Notes: a model not told the origin generated them from the sequence alone. 64,000 nt of DNA from Vanrija pseudolonga (GCF_020906515.1 NC_085851.1:62001-126000), one strand, 5' to 3'. Counted from the stretch's first letter, positions 31,311-43,813 are shown. Numbers and translations: made by a program.

Positions 31311-32979
31311 CTAGAACGGCCATCCCATCTTCTGTCCAATGTTCTGGTGGACAGCCTTGACCTGGGTATACGCCTCGATGCCGTACGTGCCGAGCTCGCG
31401 CCCGATGCCAGACTGCTTGAACCCGCCAAAGGGCACGCCGGCCGAGACGGACGAGTACTGGTTGACCCAGATGGTGCCCGCGTCAATGGCGCCCGTGACC
31501 CGCGCAACCTGGCTCGCGTCGTTCGAGAAGACGGCCCCGGCGAGGCCATAGCTCGTGTCGTTTGCGAGCTTGACCGCCTCCTCTTCGGTCTTGAACACGC
31601 CGACGGCAGTGACGGGGCCAAAGATCTCCTCGCGCACGACCTTCATGCCCTGATGCACGTCGCCGATAACAGTCGGCTGGACCCAGAACCCGTCCGTGCC
31701 CCAGTTGTCTCCACCGGTGATGATGTTGGCGCCCTCGTCACGCGCCGAGTGGATGTATGACAGCACCTTGTCCCTCTGCCCGGCGGAAATGAGGGGACCG
31801 AACGACGTCGCGGGGTCGCTCGGCTGGCCGATTGCGCACGTCTCGGCTTTGGCCTTGAGAAGGCGCACAAACTCGTCGTACACGCTCTCGTGGACGTAAA
31901 TACGTGACGAGGCACAGCAGTCCTGCCCCGAGTTCCAGAAGATGCCCATGGCCGTCCAGGCGGCGGCTTGCTCCAAGTCGGCCGAGGGGAAGACGAGCGA
32001 CGGCGACTTGCCGCCCAGCTCGAGGGTCACCTTCTTGAGGTTGGACTCGGCGGCAGCGACCGAGATACGCCGGCCGGTAGCGACCGAGCCTGTGAAGGCA
32101 ACCTGGCGTCAGACGGCTCACACCGCACGGTACCCACCTTGTCAATGTCCATGTGCCGCGAGATGGCTTCGCCAGTGGTCGCGCCGAGACCGGGCACAGT
32201 GTTGATCACACCCGCGGGGATACCAGCCTCCTTGACCAGGTCGCACATGTACAGCGCGGTGAGCGGCGTCAGCTCGGACGGCTTCATGACGATGGTGCAC
32301 CCCGCAGCCAGAGCAGGGGCGACCTTCCACGACCACATCATGAGCGGGTAGTTCCACGGAATGCTGAGGGTGAGCTCGCAGCCGAATCACACCACCTACA
32401 TCTGGCCGCAGACCCCGATCGGCTGGTGGAGCGTGTACGCGATGGCGTCTGGGCCAAACTGGTTGATCGTCTGCCCGTAGAACTTGTCCGCCAGGCCAGC
32501 GTAGTAGCGCAGCGTAGACACCGTGCCGGCCACATCACCGTTCGTGGCCTTGGAGATGCCCTTGCCGGCGTTGAGCGACTCGAGGGCTGCGATAGTCTTG
32601 GCGTCGCGCTCGATCAGGTCGGCGAGGCGGTTGAGCACTGGGTTCGTCAGCGAGCTCCACGGTGACCAGGCGGGACTCACGCCGGCCGCGCTCGGCGCCA
32701 GTAACCCGCAGTCCCCAGCGAGTGTGGAACGCCTCGCGCGCAGACTTGACTGCGCGGTCGACGTCCTCCGCCGACGCGTGGGCGACGTCGACGAGCGGCT
32801 TGCCGGTCGCGGGGTTGACTGTGCCAAAGGTTTCACCGTTGGCGGGGAGAACCCATTCGTTGTCGCTGGGCATCAGCGCTGTCAAGTCACAGGGCTTACA
32901 TGAAGAGTCCGACTGGGATCGTGATGCTGCCGATGCCGGGGACGGCCAGCTCGGTGTGGGTCTTTTGGGCGATGGTCAT
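31311..32979 (-). CDS. Aldehyde dehydrogenase (NAD(P)+)
   Basis: Five exons (32900-32979, 32681-32865, 32400-32637, 32138-32363, 31311-32102), 506 aa, the normal length. Oxidises aldehydes to acids. Motifs in order: [14 protein letters not shown], the nucleotide-site [30 protein letters not shown] (cofactor loop), TLELGGKSP (general base Glu), [18 protein letters not shown] (catalytic Cys), and [13 protein letters not shown]. Ends [11 protein letters not shown], with no targeting signal, so cytosolic. Four introns of 35-44 bp fit frame exactly. The neighbours are not obviously in the same pathway. Confidence 0.95.
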
Positions 32980-34139
32980 GGTGTGTGGTTTGGTCCAGAA
33001 GCCTGTGCATCACGGTACGCCTTTATACAGTCGCTTGACGGCACTAAGTCATCCTCAGACCCCACATTGTCGGGCAATGTCCGATCCATGTAGCCCCATG
33101 TAGCCCGTCCACCATCTGGAGAGCGATGTCAGACAGATAACGCGTCAACACTGCTCTTGGCGTCCTCGGAGGCCAGAGTTTGGACGCCGACGATATGTCT
33201 CGGCGCGTAGATGCGATTGCCGAGGTGTTTGCGGGGTTCAAAGTCACTGGTTGTCTAAAGCACATAACGATAGTCGAGTCGAGTGGGCAAAGACCGTGTG
33301 GAGGCTCCGTCAAACGTAATCTGAGGTGGCCTACAGCTGACCGAGGGTGAGGAGAACTCGCGGTGTCGGCCCGCCGATGAGTTGGCTCTTGACCTGGGAT
33401 CTGGAGGGATCTGGAGGGACAAGAAGCGGCAATACGAGCCTCCTTGTCCTGTCCTGTCCCAGCTTCCCCAAGATGGAATCTTGTCTGCTGCTGGTACACG
33501 ATCTGGTGGGCCGTGACGTTGAACGGTGGTGTGGGCATTGTGATGTGAGGTGGGTGCCATGATCTCGTCAGACCGACGCTGCTCCACCGTTAACTCTGCA
33601 ACGACCTGCTGCTCCGGTTTCCTTCCTTGCCTAACAAAAGGATCCTGCCTAGCCTTTCACGTGTCCAAGCTCTTGTTGGATCTGAGTGCGGCGTCTTTGG
33701 TCTATTGAATGCACGATCAAACCTGGCGTTGAGCTCGGAAATGCAAAACGCAGCACGATCAGATGCTACCGAGCAAGGGCTTACGGCATCCGTTCCCCTC
33801 GGAAGGGGCTCCATTCGCTTCCAACGGGCCAACGGCACAGTTCCGCCATGCATTCATTATTGCGTGGGCCGCGTGGTTGGTGCATGTGGCCAAGCCCACC
33901 GCGCACAATGACATATGCTTTGGTGACGCCGAGCCACACACCGACACCGACAGCGGCGGCGCGCGCCGCCGCGCCCTCCTTTGCCACCACCACGCGTCGT
34001 CTCGAGCGCATAGACCACCTCGCACACAGCACAGAGCCACAAACAATGCCTCGCCGCACGCACCGCGGCCATCCTTTATAGCCTGTGCTGTCAACTGTAG
34101 TCTCTCTCTCTTGTCATCATCATCCAACCCACGCCCACC
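32980..34139. other. Intergenic, 1.16 kb
   Basis: Divergent promoter region between aldehyde dehydrogenase (-) and the Cys-rich regulator (+). Several open frames on both strands (for example 33044-33538 minus) lack motifs and I do not call them. Confidence 0.4.
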
Positions 34140-35866
34140 ATGCCGCCGCCAAAGATCGATATCACCCAGGCGCTACACAAGGCCCGCCGCCGCTCCACTT
34201 TGACTCCGAGTGAGCGTGTTATTGCCGACGTGGCCAGCATGGGCGTGCACCACGCCCCCATGGGCCAGTTTCACAATGTCTTTGAGTGAGCACGTCGGAG
34301 GGACTCCCCGCGGGCACTAGCTAACCCCACCCCTGCAGGAGCCACCCAGGATGCGACTCGTGCCAGGAGCGAGGGACCAAGTGCAACCTCTCGGTGGACA
34401 TGACGCATGACGGCGCGAGAATGGCCAGGAGAAAGGGCAGATGGGGGGTATGTTACCAATGTCGGGAGCAGGGGCTCGAGGCGACATGCACCCTCAGAAA
34501 CTGGGAGTATGGGTTGCATGACCCTGAGGATGATGATCCGGAAAACATTGAGGTGAGTCGCAGCTCCCCAGGCCCCCCCCCATTGTCCTTGATTGCATGC
34601 TCCGAACTAACAAGGTTAGCCTACTGCCGAGGAGCAAGCTTGCCCCGAGGACCACCACGAGGAGGACGAGCCGCAGATTGAAACAATGGGAACAGGGACC
34701 AAAGAACGCCTCTTCAGCCTCTCGACGCCACCATTGCGAATCGACTCTCCCGCGCCTCCCACTACCAACGTCGATTTTGCATCGACCCCTTCTGGCCCTT
34801 GTGCTCCTCCTCCCGCTGCACAGATCGATCCTTCATCTTCTTCACAACAAGTCGCCGCCGCCGCCGTGGCCGCCGCTCACAGCTCACACGATAACCATGG
34901 TGGTGGGGTTGGATCTGCGCTCAGCCGTCGTTCCACCCCTTCAACCCGTAGCCGTCGTCGCTCTTCTGTCACTGTCGCTGTTGCCCAGTCACCAGCAGCC
35001 TCAGTGTCTTCCAAGCGCTCTCTCGCGTCGTCGTCGTCGGCAGCAAAGGCACCCTCCAAGCCCTCTGCCGCCCCCTCGTCTCCGGCATCTTCAAAGCACT
35101 CTGGAAGATCTCGCAGCAAGTCGACTGCCGTGGTCCTCGTCGACAAGCTCACCGCCGCCGCGCGAGAGGGCTATGCCATTGGGCTCGACCTTGGCGACAT
35201 GACGATGACGCGCGGACAAACGGCGACGAGGGCGGCTGCAAGTGTTGCCAGCGGTAACGAGCCACCAGAGGACACTCCCGAGCTCGTCCACCTTCACTCG
35301 CCTCAGGCTGCCGACGAGGAGAACCTGGGTACGCCGTCCGAGACTAGCGGAGCAGTGCCAGGCGTGATCCGGCTCGACACTCCGCCCATCCCACCTGCTC
35401 CTCTTCCAGAGCTCCCGCCCCTCGAGTTCTACGCCCAAGTAAGTTGCCTCGTGGAGTTCATCTCGTTGACACGCAGTACACGATCACCCTTTGGCGTGAG
35501 GAGAACTTGGAGCTCACCGAGGCCGAGACTGCAACCGTGTCCCAGCACCTCGACAGCATCCTCGGCCGCGCAACCCAGCTGCAGGCGTGGACAGTCCCCT
35601 CCGGCCCCGAGTACGAGTTCAAGACCACATACCGCCTTGTCGATGAGGGACTCGCCCGCACACAGATCGTGGTGCGCTATCCCCTCTTCCAGGCGCACAA
35701 CAACGGCCAGTCCTCCGCCAACACCATGTACGACGCGCTGCAGGGCAAGATCATGGGCATGCTCGAGGAGCTCCTATCGTGCCCGTGAGTGATGGGCTGT
35801 GCAAGTGCACACCGCTAACCATCCAGTGTCAGCCAGAAGCTCTGGAAGAAGCAGCCGACGCCTTGA
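34140..35866 (+). CDS. Cys-rich putative transcription regulator (Zn2Cys6-like)
   Basis: Five exons (34140-34285, 34339-34552, 34620-35438, 35477-35784, 35827-35866), 508 aa. The Cys module near residues 50-105 is GCDSCQERGTKC, a basic spacer (ARMARRKGRWG), then VCYQCREQGLEATC: C-x2-C-x6-C followed by C-x2-C-x8-C, a zinc-cluster variant with a long loop. After that comes a Ser/Ala/Pro-rich region with basic patches (STRSRRRSS). Exons 4-5 code for an ordered-looking C-terminus (YTITLWREENLELTEAE, ATVSQHLDSILGRATQLQ). DNA binding is inferred from the cluster. Convergent with the small Cys protein at 36063. Confidence 0.8.
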
Positions 35867-36062
35867 GCTATTCATTTGCATCTGCATCGCGCGAGACAGC
35901 GCGCCCATCACTGTGTAGTATCCACCCCACAACGTGTATAAACAGCAACTGTAGACATAGAGAGAGGTAGCATGGCCACCGAATAGGTGGTGTCACATCC
36001 ACAAGCGCCGCGCCCATCATACACATCCACATACACATCCACATTCATAGGTCGTATGAATA

Positions 36063-36337
36063 TCACTTGGCCTCGACCTCTCCCGCCTTGTCAGCAGGCT
36101 TGGCCTTGACGCGCTTCATGAAGGGGAGGTAGGGGATCGACTCGTGCTCGCACTGACACCGGTCTTGCTCGGGCACGTCCTTGAGCGCCTGAGGTCAGCA
36201 CGAGCGGCAGCAACGCAAGGCGCACAGATTCAATGTGATGGCCTGAGGTCCGTCAGCAGTGCACCACAGAACAAGCACCCACCACACCCCCACCACGTCG
36301 GCTTGCCGTCGTTTGGGCACGTTGTTCGATGGCACAT
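36063..36337 (-). CDS. Small conserved Cys protein (GCGxHI type)
   Basis: Three exons (36283-36337, 36226-36242, 36063-36188) code for 65 aa: MCHRTTCPNDGKPTWWGCG, then HHIESALKDVPEQDRCQCEH and a Lys-rich tail. The pattern MCxxxxC...TWxGCGxHI...VPxxxRCxC is one I recall from small uncharacterised fungal and bacterial proteins; the name of the family is not known to me. Five spaced Cys could bind metal. Exon 2 is only 17 bp. The introns have GTGGGT and GTGCGC donors and CTGAC-type branches. Not visible as one open frame, so it is easy to miss. Confidence 0.75.
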
Positions 36338-37016
36338 GGTGATGAGTGATGGAGAGTGAGTGGGTGATGAGTTGACGGGCGGCAAACATTGTGGTTAGAT
36401 CTCCCCCTCCCACGCATGACGTCTTGCCCATTTGTTTACGAACACCAGTTGTTCCGAATGCTGCTGCTGCAGCACCAGCTCAATGAAACCGAGCGGGGCC
36501 ACCTGACAGAAGGCGGCCCATGTGGATGCCGGCATGGCTTATCGAGGCACGTTTCTGGACCGGGAAGGGAGTGTCGACGAGGCGAGGGTTGCATCGACTA
36601 CTAAACCTTGTTATCCACTGGCACCTCAGCCCACGCGAGCAGCATCCCTCGCATGTACGCCGTCGATCCGCCGATCTGCCGAGCTGCACATGCCCGTCCA
36701 CATGCTTGGGATCGCGCCGCGCCCCTGCCGCAGTTGCTATATACGCTATCTCGTTGGCTGTTGCTCTCTCGACGCGGCGACATGTCGTTGTCTGTGCCAA
36801 GTTGGCGAAGTAGCCGAACCCCGTACAAAAATGACGCACAAACAACCTCGCAGCACGACACTTGACTTATGCCTGACGACAACTGACAGCAGAATGGTGT
36901 CCGTCTGCGCCGTAAACGGCCGCCTTGAAGACTACGGCGAGCACATGCATCGATGAGGTCGGCGAGGTATAAGAGCTGCAATGGTCGTGCACTGGCCGGC
37001 CCGCCCGTAGAACACC
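36338..37016. other. Divergent promoter region
   Basis: Between the small Cys gene (-) and the first monooxygenase gene (+). A TATAAG box at 36968-36973 lies about 45 bp before the monooxygenase ATG. No gene seen. Confidence 0.45.
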
Positions 37017-39374
37017 ATGCCCCGCTTTGACAAGTCCAAGCCCATCCGCGTCGTCGTCGTCGGCGGCGGCATCAGCGGTATCGCGACGGGTATCCGCCTG
37101 CGCCAGGAGCTGGAAGATAAGGTCGCCTTGACCGTGAGTCGGCGCCGCGTTCAGCTGCGCGGCTTGTGAGCTCACCCTCACCCTCGCCAGATCATCGAGA
37201 AGAAGTCGTCGCCCGGCGGCACATGGCGTGACTCGACCTGGCCCGGGTGCAGCGTCGACGTCCCGATCCACCTGTACCAGCTGTTCTCTGACCTCAAGCC
37301 TGACTGGAACGAGCTGTTCGCGTCCCAGCCCGAAGTGCTGGCGTACTGGCTCGGCCTGGTCAAGAAGCATGGTGGGTGCAGCGGCAGTTGCTGCGGGTGG
37401 CAAACGCTGACCTCGACCCAAGAGCTCACCGACGCGTTCCTCTTCAACTCCGAGTTCCTGGGCTCGAGCTGGTCCGAGACGACGCAGACGCACACCATCC
37501 TCGTGGCGAGCAACACCGGCAACAAGCTCAAGCTCGAGGCCGAGGTGCTCGTGTCTGCCGCTGGGCCGCTAGCCAAGCCCCGCATCCCCGCCTTCCCAGG
37601 CGTGGAGAGCTTCGCAGGCACCTACTTCCACAGCCTCGAGTGGGAGGAGAGCGTGCGCACCAAGAACATCACCTTTGAGGGCAAGCGCATCGCCGTGGTG
37701 GGCAACGGGTCCTCGGGGGTCCAGTTCATCCCCGGCCTCTCCGAGCTCCCCGGCACGACAGTGACGCAGTACATCCGTTCCGGGGGCTACTTCATCCCCA
37801 AGGAGCAGTACGCGTACACCGCGTTCGACAAGTGGGTGTACCGCTGGGTGCCGTTCGCCGAGCGCATCTCACGCCTGTACTACCTCTACCTGCACGACGT
37901 CGAGTGGAGCGTCGACACGCTCGGCAAGACGACGCAGGCGAAGCGCGACAGGCAGACCAAGCTGCTGCTGGCGTACCTCAAGGAGAAGGCGCCGGCAGAG
38001 TACTACGAGGTGCTTAAGCCGAAGTATCGTGCGTAGCTTCCCCGTCACCCTTGTCGAGCTAACACCCCGCAGCGCTAGGCGTCAAGCGCATCGCGCTCGA
38101 CTACGGCTGGCTCGACACGCTGCACAAGCCCAACGTCGAGCTGGTCGGCACGCCCATTGCCGCCGTGCGGCCGGGCGGCATCGAGACGTCGGACGGCGTG
38201 CTGCGCGAGCACGACATCATCATCTACGCGACGGGCTCGGACGTGTCGCACACGGGCCTCGGGCTCTCGCAGGGCGTATACGGCGAGAACGGGGTCGAGC
38301 TGCGGCAGCTCTGGGACGAGCTGGGCGGCCCGCAGGCTTACGCCGCGGGCATCGCGGTCCCCGGGTTCCCCAACTACTTTATCGTCATTGGCCCCAACGC
38401 AATCTCGGGCAGCTGGGGCTTCACACTCGGCGTCAACTCGGCAGCCATCGGCCGCATCGTGCGCGAGATCGTAGACTACGGCCTGTCGTCCCTCCAGCCC
38501 ACGGTGGACGCGTTCAAGGCCCACAACGCCAGCGTGCAGGCCCAGCTTGCGACGTCCGCGCCGGCCAGCCAGCTGACGGCCAACTGGTGGCGCACAGAGG
38601 ATGGGCACGTCACGGTGCCGAATCCTGATGTTGGGTGTGAGTTGCCCGTTGCGAATGGTCCTATGCAAGCTGACACCCACAGTGCAACTCTGGTGGCACC
38701 AGAGCTGGACCAAGTGGGCCGACTGGAAGGCCGTGCGCGCCGTCGAACGCGACGGCAAGACACGCCTCGAGCGCGTCGACGTCGCTGCCAAGCGCCGCAA
38801 CACACGGCTGCTGCAGACAGCTGTCACGGGCGCGGTGCTCGGCGCAGCATGGTACAACTGGCCTGCGCTGGTGCGCATTGCCAAGGAGGACACGGGGTTC
38901 CTCAAGCAGTTTGTTGGCCTGCAGCAGGCACGTTATAGTTATGCATCTTGGAGCTCCTATGGAAGGTGCAGGCCGCCGGCCAGCACCCCCTCGATTACGG
39001 ACACGAGGCCGTTGGGGTTACATCCGATGATGTTGTGGAACGCGTCGTCGCCCCCGCTGCCGGTATCGCCAAACGCGGCGGCCATGTGCAGCCCGCCGAT
39101 CGCGGTGAGGTCAAAGTCGAGGAACGCGAGCGGGTCGAGTGGCGGCGTTCCCTCGTCCTGTGCGGCGGGCTGCTCACCGTCGGCGGTGGGACGCGTTTGC
39201 GCGAGCAGCCGGGAGAGGAGGGACGCGAGCTGCGCGACGAGGTGGTCGTCGTCGACTGCCGCGGAGCGGAACGCCCCGATCAGCGACCACTGGAGCTCGA
39301 CGACGTCGACGACTTCCTGCAGCATCGCACCGAACGACATGGCCTTCATGAGGAAGACGGACGCAAACATCTGA
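37017..39374 (+). CDS. Baeyer-Villiger-type flavin monooxygenase 1
   Basis: Exons 37017-37133, 37191-37371, 37423-38028, 38073-38636 and 38683 onward. FAD Rossmann motif IRVVVVGGGISGIATGIRLR at the N-terminus; Baeyer-Villiger fingerprint FAGTYFHSLEW; NADPH motif VVGNGSSGVQF; PGFPNYFIVIGPNAISGSWG near the end. Such enzymes insert oxygen next to a ketone or hydroxylate, using FAD and NADPH. A terminal hydrophobic stretch (AVTGAVLGAAWYNWPALVRI) may anchor it. Family homology fades at about 38926, yet the frame has no stop until 39374; those last ~145 codons are antisense to the neighbouring regulator. The true end is probably near 38.93 kb and the stop or last splice is lost or unseen. Confidence 0.85.
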
Positions 39375-41524
39375 TGTTAGTGGGTACCAGGCGTAGCAAC
39401 ACCCACCATGCGGAGGAACGTGCGGCCGGGGCAGTAGCGCAGTACGTGTCGCTTATGCAGTGCAACGCCGCAGCGGAGGAGGGAGATTGCGGCCGTCACT
39501 GCCTCGAGGATGAACGGGCCCTCGGCCCAGCGGAGGATGCTGGTCGCGAATAGCGGGCTTCGCTCGGGGTTCTGGGGTGAGCGACCCTCCCACACGCACA
39601 ACCCACGTTGAACCGGTGCGTCAAGCGAGCATGCGCAGCGCGCATCCCGATGGCATTGGCGTACAGCCTGTCGCCGTCAGCCACACCGCACATGGCTGCC
39701 TGCCTCGCCACCCACCTGACATAGTCGACCTCGATACGCATCCGGATCTCGCGCAGCTCCTCAGCCTCCATGCCCGGCTGCGACTCGTCGAGCACGTCGT
39801 AGTCCGCCATGCCTGTCAACAACTGGCTCAGGCTGTCCAGCTCGGGCTTGAGCCGGTGCAGGATGGGCTCGAAGCGGCGCGTGCGGATTAGGTCGGTCGT
39901 CAGGTTGGGCGAGTAGTAGAGCAGTTCTTGGAGGAAGCCGATGAGCTGGGATGGTTAGTGGCAGGCATCAGGTGGGTGCCGACGTACGTGAGTGATCTCG
40001 GATGTCGCCTGTGACTCCTTCCACGACGTGTCTTGCGTCTCGAAGACGTTGTTGCTCGACAGAGGGACAGAAGGGTACATGAGGCTGTTGACGCCTTCCC
40101 ACCATGCCGTGGACATTTCTGGCGTTAGCGGCGGCATGGAGTAGGGAGCTCACTAGCTGCGTGTCAGCGAGAGATCGCACACACGACGTACCTTGGATGA
40201 GGGACACGCGACCTAGGCGGACAGACACGCTGGGGTCAGTACTGTAGCCTACACCGTCACACGCACTGTCGATCGGCCGAGAGGCAGTCTGGTGTCAGCT
40301 CGCCAGCCCGAACGTACACGTACACAGCCATGCATCGAGCCTCCGCCGCCCGGCCCAAGCCACGACAGAGTCCTTGTACGTCGTCTCGTCGTGCAGGCTG
40401 AGCTCCTGCGCGATACGCACCGCCTGGGGTCAGCGTGCCCCAAAACACACTAACCAAGCCCGTCAACTTCCAGGACAGGTCGTCAAACGTCTTTGTCGCG
40501 CTGGGCGGGGAGCGGGTCGTCGACGACGACGTGCTCGCCGGATCGCGGAGTACAGGCGCGCGCGGCGGCCACTCGGAGAGCACGAGCAGGCCTTCGACCG
40601 TGCCGATGGTGGTGAAGGTCGGACTGGTGGGCGTCAGCTTGTTCCTTGTTTCGCGCGCTGCTGCGCCGACTCACTCCCCCATGGTGAGGTACCCCAGCCG
40701 CGCGATGACCCAGCCCACGAGCTTGCCCTGCACGACGCGCGAGCGCGCCGGCTCGGAGACATCAAAGCTAGGTCCGAGGTCATGGAAGCGGCTCGCGACG
40801 AGGCATATCGCCGCGAGGAGGATCGGCTCCTGGAGCAGCAGCGGGAAGTGCTCGGGCTCGAACAGGCGTATCGGGACGACGGGGTACACGGGCGCGAGGT
40901 GGGCGTGGTAGCTGCGAGCGTGAGTACGTGCGGCCAGGCAAGGCAAGGCAACATACAACGCTAGGAGCACGTTCGCCTCATCGGTGGTCAGTAGCCCGTC
41001 CCGCACCGGGCCCCAGCGACTCCATACCCTCGTCGGCGGGCTATCGCGCGCACGCGGCGGCGTCGACGGGCTCGGCGAGCTGCCGCGCTGGTCCTGCTCC
41101 TCGACGGCGGCGACGAGGATGCGGAGCGCGTCGGCGGGCGTCTCGAGAAACTCTTGCGGCGCAGCGAAGGGGATGCGGTGGGCGGGCGCGGTGGGCGATG
41201 TCCTGGTATCAGCGCCCGTGGTTCGGGGCCGACTCACTTTGCCGACGAGCCGGCCTCGCGCATCAACGTCGTCGAGCTCATCCCCAGGCGGGCGGTACTC
41301 GGCCCACTCGCGCTAGCGGCGACACTCGCCCTCCTAGTCATCTTGCGCGGCTTGCACCTCAGATGGCTGCCCACGAAATCGCACGTCCGCCCAGTGCGCA
41401 GACAGCGCTCGCACGGCGGGTCCTTTGGCGCGCGCGCGTCGGCGCCGAGGTCGCACCGCAGCTTGGAGTCGCGGCACGCCTTGCACGCCTGCGTGACGCG
41501 CTGGCGCTTCGGCTCTGGCGGCAT
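38957..41524 (-). CDS. Zn2Cys6 transcription factor
   Basis: About twelve exons, 716 aa. The N-terminal cluster is CKACRDSKLRCD...CERCLRTGRTC, the classic C-x2-C-x6-C / C-x2-C-x6-C, preceded by PKRQRVTQA. The middle has the fungal-specific domain: FYHAHLAPVYPVVPI, LAAICLVASRF, DDLSWKLTGLAVRIAQEL, then LDAWLYCLSADR and VSVRLGRVSLIQ assembled over small exons (40267-40288; 40192-40229). Between 40192 and 40118 two canonical introns seem to flank a 3-bp exon, CTA (40154-40156). The C-terminal exons are 39988-40118, 39607-39945, 39407-39571 and 38957-39370. It sits between two Baeyer-Villiger monooxygenase genes and is the likely local regulator. Confidence 0.9.
40154..40156 (-). other. Candidate 3-bp micro-exon
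   Basis: CTA on the gene strand lies between GTACGT...CTGACACGCAG and GTGAGC...CTAACGCCAG, both 34-35 bp with complete signals. Skipping it (one 73-bp intron) also keeps frame. Confidence 0.5.
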
Positions 41525-41841
41525 GGTGAGGGGTGAGACAGTGCAGTGTCAGTGTCAGTGTCGTCGATACCAGCTGGGCCAAGAGGTGTCTGTGTTCGTT
41601 CGGAATTGTGGGGGGAGGGTGCAATGCCGAGTGGCGAGGAACGAGGGCGGCTTATCAGCTGACCCTTCCCAGCCGGCAACCGCGATAGCCACCAACCCCA
41701 TCGGGAGGGCATGTGGCTGCACGAGCTATCGTATACGATGCGCAGACTGCATGCCCAACTCGACGCGCTCGGCTGTGGCGATAAGGATTGACTGCATCTG
41801 GCATCTGTATTGCACTACAACGCGACCCAAGCTACCCCAGT
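41525..41841. other. Intergenic
   Basis: Promoter of the regulator and 3' flank of monooxygenase 2, both minus strand. No gene seen. Confidence 0.4.
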
Positions 41842-43813
41842 CTAGAACATGACATGTGTCTGCGGCGTCAGCTGGCCCCAACCCCCCTCCCTCGCTCACC
41901 TTGTAAAACTCCCTCATCTTGAGATGCACCTCGCCCCCATCGACCTGCGGCGCGGTGCCGTTCCCCAGCCAGCTCATACTATGCTTCATGCCCCTAGCTT
42001 TGACCCTCTCCCACTCAAAGTCCTCCCACCGGGGGTGCTGGAGCGCGACAAAGCTGTGCGAGCCCGAGCCGGGCCAGATGGCGCGGATGATGCCGTTGCC
42101 ATCCTTGTACCAGCTCTTGCAGTTGGTGGTCAGCACCGTACGGGCAAAGTAGTCGTCTGTGAAGGCGATAAAGTCGTCCACGGCGCGGCGCTTGGTCACG
42201 AACGAGCCGTACCCGTCCCGCTGGCACTTGGCGATCGCCTTGGTCATGTACGCGCACTGCTGCTCCGCGACGACGAGCAAGCTCCCGGACCCGACGGCGC
42301 TCTGCGTCGTGAGGAGGTTGAAACTGTTGGGCAGCTCGGCGGCGAACAGCCCGAGATACGTCCGCGCCTCCTTGGCCCACACGTCCTGCATGTTGTTGCC
42401 GTCCAGCCCGTAGATTGGGAACGCGGGCCGGAAGGACACGTCGAAGCCCGTCGCGCAGACGACGACGTCGAGCTCGTGCTCCACGCCGTCGGCGGTGCGG
42501 ATGCCGCTCGGCGTGAAGCATTCAATGCGCTCCGTGACAAGGTCGCACTGGGCTGTCAGTTCGATCCGCCGCGCATCCCACCCACATTGTCCTGGCACAG
42601 GGCCTCGAGATACCCCGGCCCAGGCGTCAAGCGCTTACACCCGACTGGGAAGTCGGGCAGGATGGCGTCCCCGACCTTGGGCTTGGCGGCCGTCTTCTGC
42701 CGTAGTATCTGGGTAAACTTGGTCGCGAAGACGTCTTGCAGCGGGTGGTTCTGGTGCCGGCGTCAGCGTGATCGCAAAGACAGCACTGTAGCTCACCCGC
42801 AGCGTCAGCTCGTGCGTGGACCCGAGGTCCTCCTCGATCGCGGCCCGGAAGAGGCGGTACACCTCTGGGTTACGGAACTGGGCGATATCCGCGTCGGTAA
42901 AGTGATAGTTGCTCTGGAGCGGCTTGTCTGGGTCCTGGAGCTGCTGGAGCATCCTGGATCCCCACCCCGCCGACAGCCACACTGCGGCGTGAGCACAACA
43001 CGCCTGCGGGCATTCACGCACGCTTGCTCCGGCCAAAGTTGACGACGCGCTTCGCCTGCCGCTGGAGCGCGGGGACGAGCTGCACCCCGCTCGCGCCCAT
43101 GCCGATGACGCCGACGCGCTTGTCCTCCCAGCTCCAGGCGGGGTCGGTGTCGATGCCGGCCGCCTTCCAGTCGCCCGAGTGGACGAGCTTGCCGGCGTAG
43201 GTCTCCCTGCCCGGGATATCCCTCGGCCACAGCGGCTTGGACAGCAGGCCCGTGGCGAACACCACAAAGTCGGCCTCGTCCTCCACCACTGCACCCGTCT
43301 TGTCGTCGCGCACACACACAACCCACTTGTCCCGCGCGCCGTCCCACCGCGCCCACTGCACAGAGTGCGATAGGCGGATGTACTTCCTCAGCCCGTAGCT
43401 CTCGGCGACGTTACGCAGGTATCCCGCAATCTCGGCCCCGGGCGCATAGTACGCCGACCAGTCCGTCTTCTCGGCAAAGCTGAACTGGTACGCGTGCGCG
43501 GGCACGTCGCACGCCACGCCGGGGTAAGTGTTCTGGTGCCATACTCCGCCGACATCGTCCTGCCGCTCGTAGATTGTCAGGTCGTAGTTGTCGAGGTTGT
43601 CCTGGAAGTGGATCGCGGCGCAGAGCCCGCTGAAGCCCGCGCCGATGCAGATGATCTTGACGTGCCGCGCCTCACGGATCGGGTGCTCGTACAGCTCTGG
43701 CGCCCACGAGAAGTCGAGGTGCGCGCTGGGGTCAGAACAGTCCAGCAGTCGACTTACGGCTTCTTGTATGACCCGTTCGCGACGGTGATGGACACGCCTT
43801 GAGTTGCTGCCAT
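41842..43813 (-). CDS. Baeyer-Villiger-type flavin monooxygenase 2
   Basis: Six exons (43758-43813, 43022-43725, 42797-42981, 42586-42750, 41900-42547, 41842-41859), 591 aa. Motifs: FAD site KIICIGAGFSGLCAAIHF, then DVGGVWHQNTYPGVACDVPAH (typical of BVMOs; joins FAD and NADPH domains), the fingerprint YAGKLVHSGDW with Tyr in place of the first Phe, second Rossmann VGVIGMGASGVQ, and DVVVCATGFDVSF. The last exon is six codons (THVMF after the splice). Probably cytosolic. It differs enough from monooxygenase 1 that recent duplication is unlikely. Same strand as and downstream of the Zn2Cys6 gene's promoter side. Confidence 0.9.

Noticed and set aside
33044-33587. Minus-strand frames of 110-164 codons
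   Set aside because: No motif, not supported by splice signals, between divergent genes.
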